This document shows, in pieces, positions 53,985-63,391 of a stretch of DNA of 64,000 bases. The stretch spans positions 682,001-746,000 of the forward strand of contig NZ_SCOM01000001.1 in the NCBI RefSeq assembly GCF_005508865.1, in the 5' to 3' direction. The stretch is from Pseudomonas sp. F(2018) (lineage in GTDB: Bacteria; Pseudomonadota; Gammaproteobacteria; Pseudomonadales; Pseudomonadaceae). The notes below the pieces were generated by a model. It saw nothing but the letters and a program-made list of their open reading frames with translations. It made no database searches and was not told the origin of the DNA. Made by a program: the position numbers and the translations under genes. The first letter of the stretch is position 1, and each line of letters opens with the position of its first letter.

Positions 53985-54620
53985 TCAGAACGGCGCCGGG
54001 CACTCGAAGCGCAGGCGCTCGCCGCTGGTCGGGTGGGTCAGGCTGAGCATGCTGGCATGCAGGCACAGGCGCGGCCAGGCGGCCAGGGCCTGTTCGTGGG
54101 CGTACAGACCGTCGCCGAGCAGCGGGTGGCCGATGGACAGCATGTGTACGCGCAGCTGGTGCGAGCGGCCGGTGATCGGCGTCAGTTCCACGCGCGCCCA
54201 GTCGCCGCAGCGTTCCAGCACGCGCCAGAAAGTCAGGGCGTGCTTGCCCTGTTCATGGTCGACCACATGGCGCGGCTTGGTTGGCGGGTCGTAGCGCAGG
54301 GGCAGGTCGATGCTGCCGCTGTCCAGTTCCGGCTGGCCCCAGCACAGGGCGGTGTAGGCCTTCTCGGTCTCGCGGTCGTGGAACTGGCGGGACAGCTCGC
54401 GGTGGCTGTCGGCGTCGCGAGCGAGGACGATGATGCCGCTGGTTTCCCAGTCCAGGCGGTGGACGATGCGCGCTTCCGGGTAGCCGTTCTCCTGCAGGCG
54501 GGTCACCAGGCAATCGCGGTTGTCTTCCGCACGGCCTGGCACCGAGAGCAGCAGGGTGGGCTTGTTGATCACCAGCAGGGCGTCGTCCTGGTGGAGAATC
54601 TCGATGTTCGACAGCGGCAT
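53985..54620 (-). CDS. rluA: RluA-family pseudouridine synthase
   Basis: 211 residues, catalytic domain only without an S4 domain, as in RluA, which modifies U746 of 23S rRNA and U32 of some tRNAs. Catalytic Asp57 in [12 protein letters not shown]; family segments ALCWGQPE and [13 protein letters not shown] are present. Same strand as minCDE, 56 bases after minE, so possible read-through. Confidence 0.92.
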   Translation of the reverse strand: MPLSNIEILHQDDALLVINKPTLLLSVPGRAEDNRDCLVTRLQENGYPEARIVHRLDWETSGIIVLARDADSHRELSRQFHDRETEKAYTALCWGQPELDSGSIDLPLRYDPPTKPRHVVDHEQGKHALTFWRVLERCGDWARVELTPITGRSHQLRVHMLSIGHPLLGDGLYAHEQALAAWPRLCLHASMLSLTHPTSGERLRFECPAPF

Positions 54621-54676
54621 GGGCGTTCCACAAATGACAACGGCGGCCAGGGCCGCCGTCGTTCACCACGGACGGA

Positions 54677-54931
54677 TCAGCGATCCGGCAGGGTGATGTT
54701 GAGTTCCAGAATGGAGCAGCTGCCCTGGTTTTCCAGCGCCACGTGCACCTGATCCTGCTCGATCTTGACGTACTTGCGAATCACCTCGACCAGTTCCTTC
54801 TGCAGGGCCGGCAGGTAGTCCGGCTGGCTGCGCTGGCCGCGCTCGTGGGCGACGATGATCGACAGACGCTCTTTCGCGATCGACGCAGGGGTTTCTTTCT
54901 TGCGTTCACGAAAGAAGTCGAAAATGTTCAT
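54677..54931 (-). CDS. minE: Cell-division topological specificity factor MinE
   Basis: 84 residues. N-terminal membrane-targeting and MinD-activating region ([26 protein letters not shown]) and C-terminal dimer domain ([18 protein letters not shown]). Drives pole-to-pole MinD oscillation. Its ATG overlaps the minD stop by one base. Confidence 0.97.
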   Translation of the reverse strand: MNIFDFFRERKKETPASIAKERLSIIVAHERGQRSQPDYLPALQKELVEVIRKYVKIEQDQVHVALENQGSCSILELNITLPDR

Positions 54932-55743
54932 TAGCGCGCTCCAAACAGGCGTTGCATGAGTCCTTTCTTCTGCACATCGAGGAAGCGATGGGGCACATCC
55001 TTGCCCAGCAGACGGTCGACGGCATCGCCGTAGGCCTGGCCGGCGTCGCTCTGGTCATCGAGGATGACCGGTACGCCCTGGTTGGAAGCCTTCAGCACGG
55101 CCTGGGATTCCGGGATCACGCCCAGCAGGTTGATGGCGAGGATCTCCTCGACGTCTTCCACGCCCAACATCTCGCCTTTGGTGACGCGCTCCGGGTTGTA
55201 GCGGGTCAGCAGCAGGCGCTCCTTGATCGGCTCCTGGCCTTGCTCGGCGCGGCGCGACTTGCTGGCCAACAGGCCGAGCATGCGGTCGGAGTCGCGTACC
55301 GAGGAGACTTCCGGGTTGGTCACGACTATCGCTTCATCGGCGAAGTACATGGCCAGGTGGGCACCGGTCTCGATGCCGGCCGGGGAGTCGCAGATGACGT
55401 ATTCGAAGTTCTGCGCCAGTTCGTCGATCACGCGGCCGACGCCTTCCTTGGTCAGGGCGTCCTTGTCGCGGGTTTGGCTGGCGGCCAGGACGTAGAGGTT
55501 CTCCAGGCGTTTGTCCTTGATCAGGGCCTGGGTCAGGGTCGCTTCGTTGTTGATCACGTTGACGAAGTCGTACACCACGCGGCGCTCGCAACCCATGATC
55601 AGGTCCAGGTTACGCAGGCCCACGTCGAAGTCGACGATGACGGTCTTGTGGCCGCGCAGGGCGAGGCCGGTGCCGATGGCGGCGCTGGTGGTGGTTTTAC
55701 CCACGCCGCCCTTGCCGGAAGTGACTACGAGGATCTTGGCCAA
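54931..55743 (-). CDS. minD: Septum-site ATPase MinD
   Basis: 270-residue membrane-associated ATPase. Deviant Walker A KGGVGKT at 11-17, second conserved stretch [22 protein letters not shown], and a C-terminal amphipathic membrane-targeting helix ([12 protein letters not shown]). Recruits MinC to block FtsZ away from midcell. 100 bases downstream of minC, translationally coupled with minE. Confidence 0.97.
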   Translation of the reverse strand: MAKILVVTSGKGGVGKTTTSAAIGTGLALRGHKTVIVDFDVGLRNLDLIMGCERRVVYDFVNVINNEATLTQALIKDKRLENLYVLAASQTRDKDALTKEGVGRVIDELAQNFEYVICDSPAGIETGAHLAMYFADEAIVVTNPEVSSVRDSDRMLGLLASKSRRAEQGQEPIKERLLLTRYNPERVTKGEMLGVEDVEEILAINLLGVIPESQAVLKASNQGVPVILDDQSDAGQAYGDAVDRLLGKDVPHRFLDVQKKGLMQRLFGAR

Positions 55744-55843
55744 GGTGATTCACCCCAAATATATGAAAAATCGGGAAATCCGGCGCCGGTAAACTGGCTT
55801 CCGAATGCCCCTTTTGGTCCCTGAAATTGGGCCGCAGTATCCG

Positions 55844-56575
55844 TTAAAGGCGGGTGATGTTCAACACGTCACCCGACAGGCTGACCTGTACCGATTGACC
55901 CCACAGAGGGTCGCGGCGCAGGTCCTCGGCGGTCTTGTACTGGCCGGCCACCGAGAGCATCTCGGCGCCCATCTGCTGGCAGAAGATCCGCGCCTTGGCA
56001 TCGCCCTTGACGCCGGCCAGGGCGCGGCCGCGCAGCGGACCGTACACATGGATATTGCCGTCGGCGAGAAGTTCCGCGCCGGCACTGACCGGCGCCATCA
56101 CCACCAGGTCGCCGCCCTGGGCGTAGATCTGCTGGCCGCCGCGGACCGGCGTGGTGACGATTCTGGTCGGCTTGTACTGCGGCTCGGCCGGCTTCACTTC
56201 CTTCTTGCGCGCCTCCACCGGCTCGACCAGCTTCTCGCGCGCGCCGGACGGCGGCAGCACGGGAATGTCCAGGGCCTCGGCGGCTTTGATGTCGTCCTCG
56301 CGGCTGGCGCGGATGGCCAGGGTGCGCAGGCCATGCTGGCGGCAGACCTCCATCAGCTTGCCCAGGTCGAGCTCGCCTTCGCCTTCCGGCAGCTTGTCCA
56401 GGGCCAGCACCAGGGGAATGTTCTGGAAGAAGTTGGGCGCCTGGGCGACTTTCTCGGCCAGTTGCCGGTCCAGGCGCTCCAGGTCGTTGTGCGCCAGTTC
56501 CAGCACGGTGATGGCGAGCATGCTGCCCTTGAGCTGGAACACGGGGTCTTGGTCGAGGAGATCGGCTTGGCTCAT
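55844..56575 (-). CDS. minC: Septum-site inhibitor MinC
   Basis: 243 residues from ATG 56575. N-terminal FtsZ-inhibiting domain (about 5-105), linker, C-terminal beta-helix domain (about 130-243) with [35 protein letters not shown] nine-codon extension from 56602 is out of family. First gene of minCDE; divergent from the LpxL gene. Confidence 0.95.
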   Translation of the reverse strand: MSQADLLDQDPVFQLKGSMLAITVLELAHNDLERLDRQLAEKVAQAPNFFQNIPLVLALDKLPEGEGELDLGKLMEVCRQHGLRTLAIRASREDDIKAAEALDIPVLPPSGAREKLVEPVEARKKEVKPAEPQYKPTRIVTTPVRGGQQIYAQGGDLVVMAPVSAGAELLADGNIHVYGPLRGRALAGVKGDAKARIFCQQMGAEMLSVAGQYKTAEDLRRDPLWGQSVQVSLSGDVLNITRL

Positions 56576-56685
56576 GGTTCGCCCACTGCATTGAATGGGC
56601 ACGACTTATAACGAGAAGGCCGCAGCGCCGCAAGCCGCGAGGACTTCTGTAGAATGCCGGGCCTCGTTGTCTGCCCGGAATCACT

Positions 56686-57618
56686 ATGGATCGCCCGCAA
56701 TTTCGCGCCTATTTCCTCCATCCGCGCTTCTGGCCCCTGTGGCTGGGCCTGGGCCTGCTGTGGCTGATCGCCCAGCTGCCGTACGGGGTGCTGCTGGTGC
56801 TGGGCCGTGGCCTGGGCGCCTCGATGTACCGGGTGGCCGGTTCGCGTCGGCGTATCGCCGCACGCAATCTGGAACTGTGCTTCCCCCACCTGAGTGCAGA
56901 TGAACGCGAGCGTCTGTTGAAGGAGAACTTCGCCTCCACCGGCATCGCCTTCTTCGAGACTGCCATGGGCTGGTGGTGGGCCAAGCCGCGTCTGGCCAGC
57001 CTGGGGCACATCGAGGGGTTGGAGCACCTGCAGGAGATCCAGAAGCAGGGGCAGGGGGTGATCCTCATGGCCCTGCACTTCACCACCCTGGAGCTCGGCG
57101 CGGCGCTGCTGGGGCGGGTGCAGACCATCGACGGCATGTACCGCGAGCACAAGAACCCGCTGTTCGACTATATCCAGCGCCGCGGCCGCGAGCGTCACAA
57201 CCTGGACGCCACCGCCATCGAGCGCGAGGACATCCGCGCCATGCTCAAGGTGCTGCGCGCCGGCCGCGCTATCTGGTACGCGCCGGACCAGGACTACGGC
57301 CCCAAGCAGAGCATCTTCGTGCCGCTGTTCGGCATCAGCGCCGCCACCGTCACCGCCACCACCAAGTTCGCCCGCCTGGGCAAGGCGCGTGTGGTGCCCT
57401 TCACTCAGGAGCGCCTGGCCGACGGCCGCGGTTACCGGCTGGTGATCCACCCGCCGCTGGAGAACTTCCCCGGCGAGAGCGAGGAGGCCGACTGCCTGCG
57501 CATCAACCAGTGGATCGAGCGGGCGGTCAGTCAGCATCCCGAGCAGTACCTGTGGGCCCATCGGCGCTTCAAGACCCGCCCCGAGGGCGAGCCGATGCTG
57601 TACAAGCGCAAGAAGTAG
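56686..57618 (+). CDS. htrB: Lipid A acyltransferase, LpxL/HtrB family
   Basis: 310-residue inner-membrane enzyme adding a secondary acyl chain to Kdo-lipid A. One N-terminal helix (WPLWLGLGLLWLIAQLPYGVLLVLG), active-site HX4E at H131-E136 (LHFTTLELG), and YAPDQDYGPKQSIFVPLFG. ATG at 56686. PAO1 has two HtrB paralogues; which acyl chain this one adds cannot be told. Confidence 0.92.
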   Translation: MDRPQFRAYFLHPRFWPLWLGLGLLWLIAQLPYGVLLVLGRGLGASMYRVAGSRRRIAARNLELCFPHLSADERERLLKENFASTGIAFFETAMGWWWAKPRLASLGHIEGLEHLQEIQKQGQGVILMALHFTTLELGAALLGRVQTIDGMYREHKNPLFDYIQRRGRERHNLDATAIEREDIRAMLKVLRAGRAIWYAPDQDYGPKQSIFVPLFGISAATVTATTKFARLGKARVVPFTQERLADGRGYRLVIHPPLENFPGESEEADCLRINQWIERAVSQHPEQYLWAHRRFKTRPEGEPMLYKRKK

Positions 57619-57658
57619 CGGGCCCCTATACTCGCTAGAAAAAAGCGGAAGCCGCTCC

Positions 57659-58861
57659 ATGACCCAAGCAGTAGCAGTAGCGCGGCCCGTCACCGGGCTG
57701 ATCCTCTCCGGTGGCGGAGCCCGGGCGGCCTATCAGGTGGGCGTGCTGGGGGCGATCGCCGATCTGCTCGGCGAATCCTGCCGCAATCCCTTCCCCGTGA
57801 TCGTCGGCACCTCGGCCGGCGCCATCAACGCCGTCGGCCTGGCCTGTGGCGCCCTGCATTTCGCCAGCGCGGTGCGCCGGCTAACCGAGGTCTGGCAGGC
57901 CTTTCACTGTGGCGACGTGTACCGCAGCGACTGGTCCGGCGTGCTGCGCCAGGCCGGGCGCTTCTTCGGCCACAGCATGCTGGGCATGGGCAAGGACCTG
58001 CCAGTGGCGCTGCTCGACAGCTCGCCGCTGGGTGGCCTGCTCGGCCGCGAGCTGGACTTCTCCGGCATCGCCGCGGCGGTGCGCATGCGCCAGCTGCGCG
58101 CGGTGGCGGTGACCGCCTTCGGCTACGAGAGCGGCCAGGCGGTGACCTTCTACCAGGGCCGCGCCACCATCGATCCCTGGTTCCGCCACCGCCGCGTCGG
58201 CGTGCCCACGCGCCTGAGCCTGGAGCACCTGCTAGCCAGCGCGGCCATCCCGCTGATCTTCCCGCCGGTGAAGGTCAACCGCGAATACTTCGGCGACGGC
58301 GCGGTGCGCCAGCAGGCGCCGATCAGCCCGGCCCTGCATCTGGGCGCCAACCGGGTATTGGTGGTGGGGGTGAGTGGCAATCCACTGGGCAAGGGGGCCA
58401 ATCAGCAGGTGGTGCGTCCGCGCAGCGGCCTGCCACCGACCCTGGCGCAGATCAGCGGGCACATGCTCAACAGCACCTTTATCGACAGCCTGGAAGGCGA
58501 CATCGAGACCCTGGAGCGGCTCAATCATATGAGCCAGCTGGTGCCGTCCGGGCTGCACCCGCGCGGACTCGGCCTGAAGCCGGTGGAGGTGCTGGTGATC
58601 TCGCCGAGCCAGCCGCTGGACCAGATCGCCGCGCGCCACCGCCACGAGCTGCCCAAGGCCATGCGTTTCTTCCTGCGCGGCCCAGGCGCCACCCGGGCCA
58701 GCGGCGCCGGCGTGCTCAGCTACCTGCTGTTCGAGCCGGGCTACTGCAACGAGCTGATCGAGCTGGGCTACCAGGACGCCATGGCGCAGAAGGGCGCCCT
58801 GTGCCGCTTCCTCGGCGTGGCCGAAGAGGCGGCGGAGGCTGCAGCGGCCTCGGTGAGCTAG
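57659..58861 (+). CDS. Patatin-like phospholipase
   Basis: 400-residue predicted serine lipase. Oxyanion glycine-rich GGGARAAYQVG at 18-28, nucleophile Ser52 in GTSAGA, catalytic Asp near 211 in YFGDGAVRQ: the full Ser-Asp dyad. No signal peptide, so cytosolic. Follows the LpxL gene by 40 bases in the same direction, which hints at lipid-related co-expression. Its stop overlaps the convergent pirin gene by four bases. Confidence 0.9.
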   Translation: MTQAVAVARPVTGLILSGGGARAAYQVGVLGAIADLLGESCRNPFPVIVGTSAGAINAVGLACGALHFASAVRRLTEVWQAFHCGDVYRSDWSGVLRQAGRFFGHSMLGMGKDLPVALLDSSPLGGLLGRELDFSGIAAAVRMRQLRAVAVTAFGYESGQAVTFYQGRATIDPWFRHRRVGVPTRLSLEHLLASAAIPLIFPPVKVNREYFGDGAVRQQAPISPALHLGANRVLVVGVSGNPLGKGANQQVVRPRSGLPPTLAQISGHMLNSTFIDSLEGDIETLERLNHMSQLVPSGLHPRGLGLKPVEVLVISPSQPLDQIAARHRHELPKAMRFFLRGPGATRASGAGVLSYLLFEPGYCNELIELGYQDAMAQKGALCRFLGVAEEAAEAAAASVS

Positions 58862-59706
58862 GCAGTCAGACGGTCGTCGCGGAAATCACGCAGGGCCTGC
58901 TCGATCTCCTCGCGACTGTTCATCACGAAGGGCCCGTACTGCACGATCGGCTCGTTCAGCGGCGTACCGGCGATCAGCAGCACTCGCGCACCCGCGGCAC
59001 TGCCCATTTCGATGGCACCGGCGTCGGAAAGCCGCGCCAGGCGGCTCTGGCCGATGGTATGGCCGTTGACCGCCAGCTCACCCTCGTAGACATAGAGCAT
59101 GACCCGCTGGCCATCGGCCAGACGCGGCGAGAGGCGGCTGCCCGCCGGCAGGTGCAGGTCGAACAGCTGCGGCGCGGTGTGCGGCCGTTGCACGGCGCCA
59201 TCCTGCTGCAGTTGGCCATCATCGAAGCGGCCGGCGATCACCGTCACGCCCACGCCGCCGGCGGTGGTCAGGCGCGGGATTTCCCCTGGCGCGTAGTCGC
59301 GGTAGCCGGCGTCGCCCAGCTTGTCCTTGGCCGGCAGGTTGAGCCACAGCTGGAAGCCGCGCATCACGCCTTCCTCCTGTTCCGGCATCTCGCTGTGGAT
59401 GATGCCGCGGGCGGCGGTCATCCATTGCACGCCGCCGCTTTCCAGCAGGCCGACGTTGCCCAGGTGATCCTCGTGGCGCATTCGCCCTTCGAGCATGTAG
59501 GTGATGGTCTCGAAGCCGCGGTGCGGGTGCGGCGGGAAGCCGGCGATGTAGTCGTCCGGGTTCTCCGAGCCGAATTCGTCGAGCATCAGGAAGGGATCGA
59601 AACGCTCGATGCCGGCACCGCCGAACACGCGGGTCAGGCGCACGCCGGCGCCGTCCGAGGCGGGCTGGCCGATGTGCTGGGCGATCACTTGGCGAAACTG
59701 GGTCAT
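58858..59706 (-). CDS. Pirin family protein
   Basis: 282-residue bicupin. Metal-site segments FPPHPHRGFETITYMLEG, RHEDHLGN and GIIHSEMPEQ; C-terminal pirin domain from about 175. About 50 residues longer than the pirin at 24992 and of the larger PA3240-like type. Start ATG 59706 with GGAGGTGC upstream. Shares the ATCTATCGAT upstream element with the other pirin. Confidence 0.92.
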   Translation of the reverse strand: MTQFRQVIAQHIGQPASDGAGVRLTRVFGGAGIERFDPFLMLDEFGSENPDDYIAGFPPHPHRGFETITYMLEGRMRHEDHLGNVGLLESGGVQWMTAARGIIHSEMPEQEEGVMRGFQLWLNLPAKDKLGDAGYRDYAPGEIPRLTTAGGVGVTVIAGRFDDGQLQQDGAVQRPHTAPQLFDLHLPAGSRLSPRLADGQRVMLYVYEGELAVNGHTIGQSRLARLSDAGAIEMGSAAGARVLLIAGTPLNEPIVQYGPFVMNSREEIEQALRDFRDDRLTA

Positions 59707-59779
59707 GGGGCACCTCCATCTGTGAATGTGCCCATGCTATCGCCGTAAATTGAATCGATGGTTGCGAAATTTACCGCTT

Positions 59780-59798
59780 ATCTATCGATCGAATAGAT
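59780..59798 (-). promoter_or_regulatory. Candidate operator of the second pirin gene
   Basis: Inverted repeat ATCTAT-N7-ATAGAT at 59780-59798 includes ATCTATCGAT (59780-59789), identical to the element before the first pirin. It sits 74 bases upstream of the start and touches the stop codon of the mlaA-like gene. Confidence 0.4.
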
Positions 59799-60568
59799 CA
59801 TTCGGCAATCTGCAGCTTGCGCGCCTCGCGGTACACGTAGCGCACCTTCTCGTACTCGAACGGGCTGTTCAGCTGGCCGTAGCGGAAGTTGGTGGTGTTG
59901 CGCAGGTCGACCACGCGCAGGGCGGTGATCTCCGGATGATCGCTGCTGACCTCGGCCACGTTGAGGTAGTTGATCTGGCTCTCGGCGACGAAGTCGAACA
60001 CCTTGCCGCCGGTGTCGCGCAGGTTGGACGGGCCGAGCAGCGGCAGCATGACGTAGGGGCCATCCGGCACGCCGTAGAAGCCCAGGGTCTGGCCGAAGTC
60101 CTCGCTCTGCTTGGGCAGGCCGATGCGGGTGGCCGGGTCCCACAGGCCGACGACGCCGACCGTGGTGTTGACCAGCAGGCGCCCGGTGGTCTGCAGCGAG
60201 CGCTTGCCCTTGAACTGCAGCAGGCTGTTGAGCAGGTTGGGCACATCGCCCAGGTTGCCGAAGAAGTTGCTCACGCCGCTGCGCACGAAGCCCGGGGTGA
60301 CATAGCGATAGCCGCGCACCACCGGCAGGAACACCCACTCGTCGAAACGGTAGTTGAAGTGGTAGACCCGGCGGTTCCAGGGCTCCCAGGGGTCGTAGAC
60401 ATGCAGCGCGCTGGTGGTGGAGCGCTCGAACTCGCGCTGGTCCAGGTAGGGGTTGAACTGCAGCTGGTCGAGCGGATTGGTGAAGCCGTCTTCATCCACC
60501 GCGGTATCGGCCTGGGCCAGGCCGCTGGCGAGCAGTAGGGAGAGCGAGAGAGTCCATTTTCTAGCCAC
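59798..60568 (-). CDS. MlaA/VacJ-family protein without lipidation site
   Basis: 256 residues. MlaA in E. coli is an outer-membrane lipoprotein that removes misplaced phospholipid from the outer leaflet. The MlaA core is clear (DPWEPWNRRVYHFNYRFDEW, NFFGNLGDVPNLLNSLLQ, DFGQTLGFYGVPDGPYVMLPLLGPSNLRD). The N-terminus is an ordinary signal peptide ending GLAQA-DTAV with no Cys, so lipid anchoring is lost. Overlaps the upstream hydrolase gene by eight bases. P. aeruginosa has another, lipidated VacJ elsewhere, so this is likely a paralogue. Confidence 0.88.
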   Translation of the reverse strand: MARKWTLSLSLLLASGLAQADTAVDEDGFTNPLDQLQFNPYLDQREFERSTTSALHVYDPWEPWNRRVYHFNYRFDEWVFLPVVRGYRYVTPGFVRSGVSNFFGNLGDVPNLLNSLLQFKGKRSLQTTGRLLVNTTVGVVGLWDPATRIGLPKQSEDFGQTLGFYGVPDGPYVMLPLLGPSNLRDTGGKVFDFVAESQINYLNVAEVSSDHPEITALRVVDLRNTTNFRYGQLNSPFEYEKVRYVYREARKLQIAE

Positions 60569-61859
60569 GGAAGAACTCCAGCATGGCGTCGCTGTTGACG
60601 CGGTAGTTGAGGTTGCCGCAGTGCCCGCCGCGCGGGTACAGGGTCAGGCGCTCGCCGAAGGTGCGGCGCAGGAAGCCGATGTCGCCGGGGCCGAGAATCA
60701 GGTCGTCGGCGTTGTGCATCACCGCCACTTTGGGGCTCTTCTTCAGGTAGCTCTCCAGGGCGTACAGGCTGACCTCGTCGACCAGCTGCGGCAGGCTGCC
60801 GCCGCTGTACTTCTCGCGCCAGTAGGGCATCAGCTGTTCGACTATGTAGCAGTCGAAGTCGCACTGCAGGGCACGCTTGAAGAACGGGGTGAGGCTGGTG
60901 CCTTCCTTGATCGGATAGTTCGGCGGGGTGATCAGGCCGCGACGATTGATCAGGTCGGCGGTGAAGGCCATGTCCGACACCGAGAAGCGGAACGAGCTGC
61001 CGATCAGCATGGCCAGCTGCTCGTTGCTGAGCTTCTGCCCGGACTGCTGGAAGTCGTAGAGCAGCGCGTCGTTCAAATCGATGTGGCCCTGCTCCTCGAA
61101 GTAGCGGGTCAGCTTGCCCAGCACCAGTTCGAAGTAGGTGGTGCTGTCGTCGATGCCGGCGACCCGGGTCTGCACCAGGCGGTCCAGATTGGTCACCGAG
61201 GTGTACAGGTTGACCGGAGGGTTTAGCAGCAGCACGCGCTTGAAGTTGAAGCTGCGCAGGCGCTCGTCCAGCTCGCTGACGAAGGCGGCGTTGAGCGCAC
61301 CCAGGCTGTAGCCGGTGAGGTGGAACTCGCTGACGTCCAGCTTCGGGTGCTGGGCGCGCACGGCCATCATCACCCGGTACAGGTCTTCGGCATCCTGGCG
61401 CGACAGGCCGGGGGTGGCGGTGCGCGAGGCGGCGCTCATGAAGTCGTAGCTGGTCGGCGAGGACAGCTGCACCACGTGGTAGCCGGCGCCGTAGAACAGG
61501 CGCTTGAGCTCCTCGGTCTTGCCGCTGGCATAGCTGGCGCCAGTGCCGGAGATGATGAAGATCAGCGGCGCGCGGCCGTCCTGCTCGGCCAGGCGATAGC
61601 GCAGCTTGGTCACCGGCCAGAAGTTTTCCGGCAGCTCGAACTCGCGCTCGGGGCGCAGCTTGAGGTCGTAGTCGGCCTGGTCGATGTCGTCGTCGCTGGG
61701 CAGCTCCGGGCGCAGCTCCGGCGGCGTGCTGGCGATGGTCGCCTCGAAGGGGTTGTCCAGCGGGTAGCCGTAGCCGGCGAGAGGAACATCGGCCGCCAGC
61801 GCGGGCGCACCGAACAACAGACCGCCGAACAGGGCGGCAAGGAGGGGGAGGCGGGGCAT
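60561..61859 (-). CDS. Secreted alpha/beta-hydrolase-fold protein
   Basis: 432 residues; signal peptide about 1-22 (cleavage after PALA). Alpha/beta hydrolase features: strand LIFIISGTGASYASG, nucleophile elbow GYSLGA, acid region HNADDLILGPGD, and catalytic His candidate in YPRGGHCGN. Substrate unknown. Coupled with the MlaA-like gene by an 8-base overlap, so a role in phospholipid handling at the envelope is plausible inference. Confidence 0.83.
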   Translation of the reverse strand: MPRLPLLAALFGGLLFGAPALAADVPLAGYGYPLDNPFEATIASTPPELRPELPSDDDIDQADYDLKLRPEREFELPENFWPVTKLRYRLAEQDGRAPLIFIISGTGASYASGKTEELKRLFYGAGYHVVQLSSPTSYDFMSAASRTATPGLSRQDAEDLYRVMMAVRAQHPKLDVSEFHLTGYSLGALNAAFVSELDERLRSFNFKRVLLLNPPVNLYTSVTNLDRLVQTRVAGIDDSTTYFELVLGKLTRYFEEQGHIDLNDALLYDFQQSGQKLSNEQLAMLIGSSFRFSVSDMAFTADLINRRGLITPPNYPIKEGTSLTPFFKRALQCDFDCYIVEQLMPYWREKYSGGSLPQLVDEVSLYALESYLKKSPKVAVMHNADDLILGPGDIGFLRRTFGERLTLYPRGGHCGNLNYRVNSDAMLEFFRG

Positions 61860-61938
61860 GGCCGGATTCCTTGGCGAAGGACTGCTGAAGTGAATACCGG
61901 GCTTATGACAAGTGCAAGCGGCGGGAGTGCCGTTTCGT

Positions 61939-62502
61939 TTAATCGAGCGAACTCAGGCTCTGCACCCAGATCAGTTCGCAGGCGCCTTCGCCGATATCGT
62001 CGCGGCTCAGCGAGCTCTGCCAGTGGAAGCCATCGTCGCCATCCACCCGTACCAGTTGCCCGGCGAGGGTGATGCGCTGGCCAGGCTCGACCCGTTCCAG
62101 CGCGTGGGCCACGGCGGCGTCGGCCGGGATCAGGTGCATGTTGGCGCTGTGGGTCTCGATGTCGCGACGCGGGATGGGGAAGTCCTCGGTGCGCCAGCGG
62201 TACCAGCGATTGGCCTGGCTGATGTCGATGCGCGCCAGCACCTGCGGATCGGCCATCGGCCCCCAGCCCAGGGCCAGATCGGTGGGCGAGACCCGCGCGC
62301 CGCGGTCGAAGCGATAGTCCTCGCGGCCCAGCACCAGGGCCTCCAGTTGGAACGGCTGCAGCGGCGTGATGGTGTGGCCGTTGAGGCGGATCACGCCGTC
62401 CGGCGTCGCTACTGGTGGCTCGGGAGACGGGCGCAGCCACTGCCAACCGAGCGCCAGGGCGGTCAGCAGGAGCAGGGTGAATAGCAGGCGGCGGGCGTTC
62501 AT
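61939..62502 (-). CDS. Conserved hypothetical envelope protein
   Basis: 187 residues, not recognised. N-terminal membrane anchor or signal (LLFTLLLLTALALGWQWL) and a periplasmic domain with DPQVLARIDISQANRWYRWR, a His/Arg-rich middle and a C-terminal segment ending CELIWVQSLSSLD. 79 bases upstream of the hydrolase gene on the same strand, so possibly the same transcript. Divergent from the small membrane protein gene. Confidence 0.75.
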   Translation of the reverse strand: MNARRLLFTLLLLTALALGWQWLRPSPEPPVATPDGVIRLNGHTITPLQPFQLEALVLGREDYRFDRGARVSPTDLALGWGPMADPQVLARIDISQANRWYRWRTEDFPIPRRDIETHSANMHLIPADAAVAHALERVEPGQRITLAGQLVRVDGDDGFHWQSSLSRDDIGEGACELIWVQSLSSLD

Positions 62503-62583
62503 GAGGGCAATTCTAGTGTTCCGGTATTGCGCTCGGGCGCGAGCGGATTAAGCTGGGCGCCTTTTTCGGACCACCGGAGCGCC

Positions 62584-62955
62584 ATGATGTCCCGCCATTT
62601 TCCCCTTCTGCTGTTGCTGCTGGTGTTGCCGTTATGGCTGGCGGCCAGCTATGGCGTGCGCTTCGCCCTGATGGAGGACGGCCAGTGGGTGGGCACCTGC
62701 GTGGAGCAGGCGGCGCGCTGGGAGTGCCAGGCTCGTGCCAGCCTCGGCTACCTGATCCACTTCCGGGTGATCGCCTGGACGGCGCTGGTGCTGGCCGTGC
62801 TCGGCTTCATCGCACCGGGGAGGGCAGGCAAGGCGCTGGCCAGCCTGGCTCTGTTCGTCGGCATTCCCGCCCTGGTGCTGTACAGCGCCAGCCTGGCGGT
62901 ATTCGCTCTGGTGCTGGCCGGCCTGCGCCTGGTACGCGCGCCGCGCGCCGCCTGA
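62584..62955 (+). CDS. Small inner-membrane protein
   Basis: 123 residues with about four hydrophobic helices (7-25, 55-75, 80-98 and 100-116). Two Cys flank a short soluble loop (VGTCVEQAARWECQAR) after helix one, a pattern suggesting a periplasmic disulfide. ATG 62584 follows CGGAGCGCC. No family recognised; a longer reading starts inside the promoter region. Confidence 0.7.
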   Translation: MMSRHFPLLLLLLVLPLWLAASYGVRFALMEDGQWVGTCVEQAARWECQARASLGYLIHFRVIAWTALVLAVLGFIAPGRAGKALASLALFVGIPALVLYSASLAVFALVLAGLRLVRAPRAA

Positions 62956-62972
62956 CTCTCGGTACTCGCTAT

Positions 62973-63377
62973 TCAGCGCCGGGGTGTCGGGCAGGGCTCG
63001 GCAGCGCCTGGTCGCAGCTGAACTACCTGCTGTTGCGCCTGATAGGGTGCGAGGAAGGTGCGCCGTCCCGGCGCCGTCACACACCACTCCCAGTAGTAAT
63101 CCAGGCGGCCGTGCAGGAACAGCACTTCGCTCTGCCACGCGTGGTGGCCGGCGAAGCGGGCGATGCCGTCGGCATCGGTCAGGCGGGTTTCGCGCGATTG
63201 CTCAACGGGTGTCGGGCGGGCGCGGCCGATCAGCGTGACGCTGGCGCCGATCAGCGGCCGGCCCTGTTCGTCAAGCACGCGCAGCTCGGCCTCGGGCTGG
63301 GTGGTGCGGTAAGCGGGGTAGGGCACGCAGGCGCTCAGGCCCAGGGCCATGAGCGCCATGAGCAGTAGTCTGGGCAT
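62973..63377 (-). CDS. Small lipoprotein with transthyretin-like domain
   Basis: 134 residues from ATG 63377. Lipobox LSAC with lipidated Cys17. The mature part (ELRVLDEQGRPLIGASVTLIGRA, ETRLTDADGIARF) resembles carboxypeptidase-regulatory-like beta sandwiches, ending in an aromatic C-terminal half. The longer open frame to 63812 overlaps the next membrane-protein gene and is rejected. Confidence 0.72.
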   Translation of the reverse strand: MPRLLLMALMALGLSACVPYPAYRTTQPEAELRVLDEQGRPLIGASVTLIGRARPTPVEQSRETRLTDADGIARFAGHHAWQSEVLFLHGRLDYYWEWCVTAPGRRTFLAPYQAQQQVVQLRPGAAEPCPTPRR

Positions 63378-63391
63378 CCTTGCCCTGTCCT

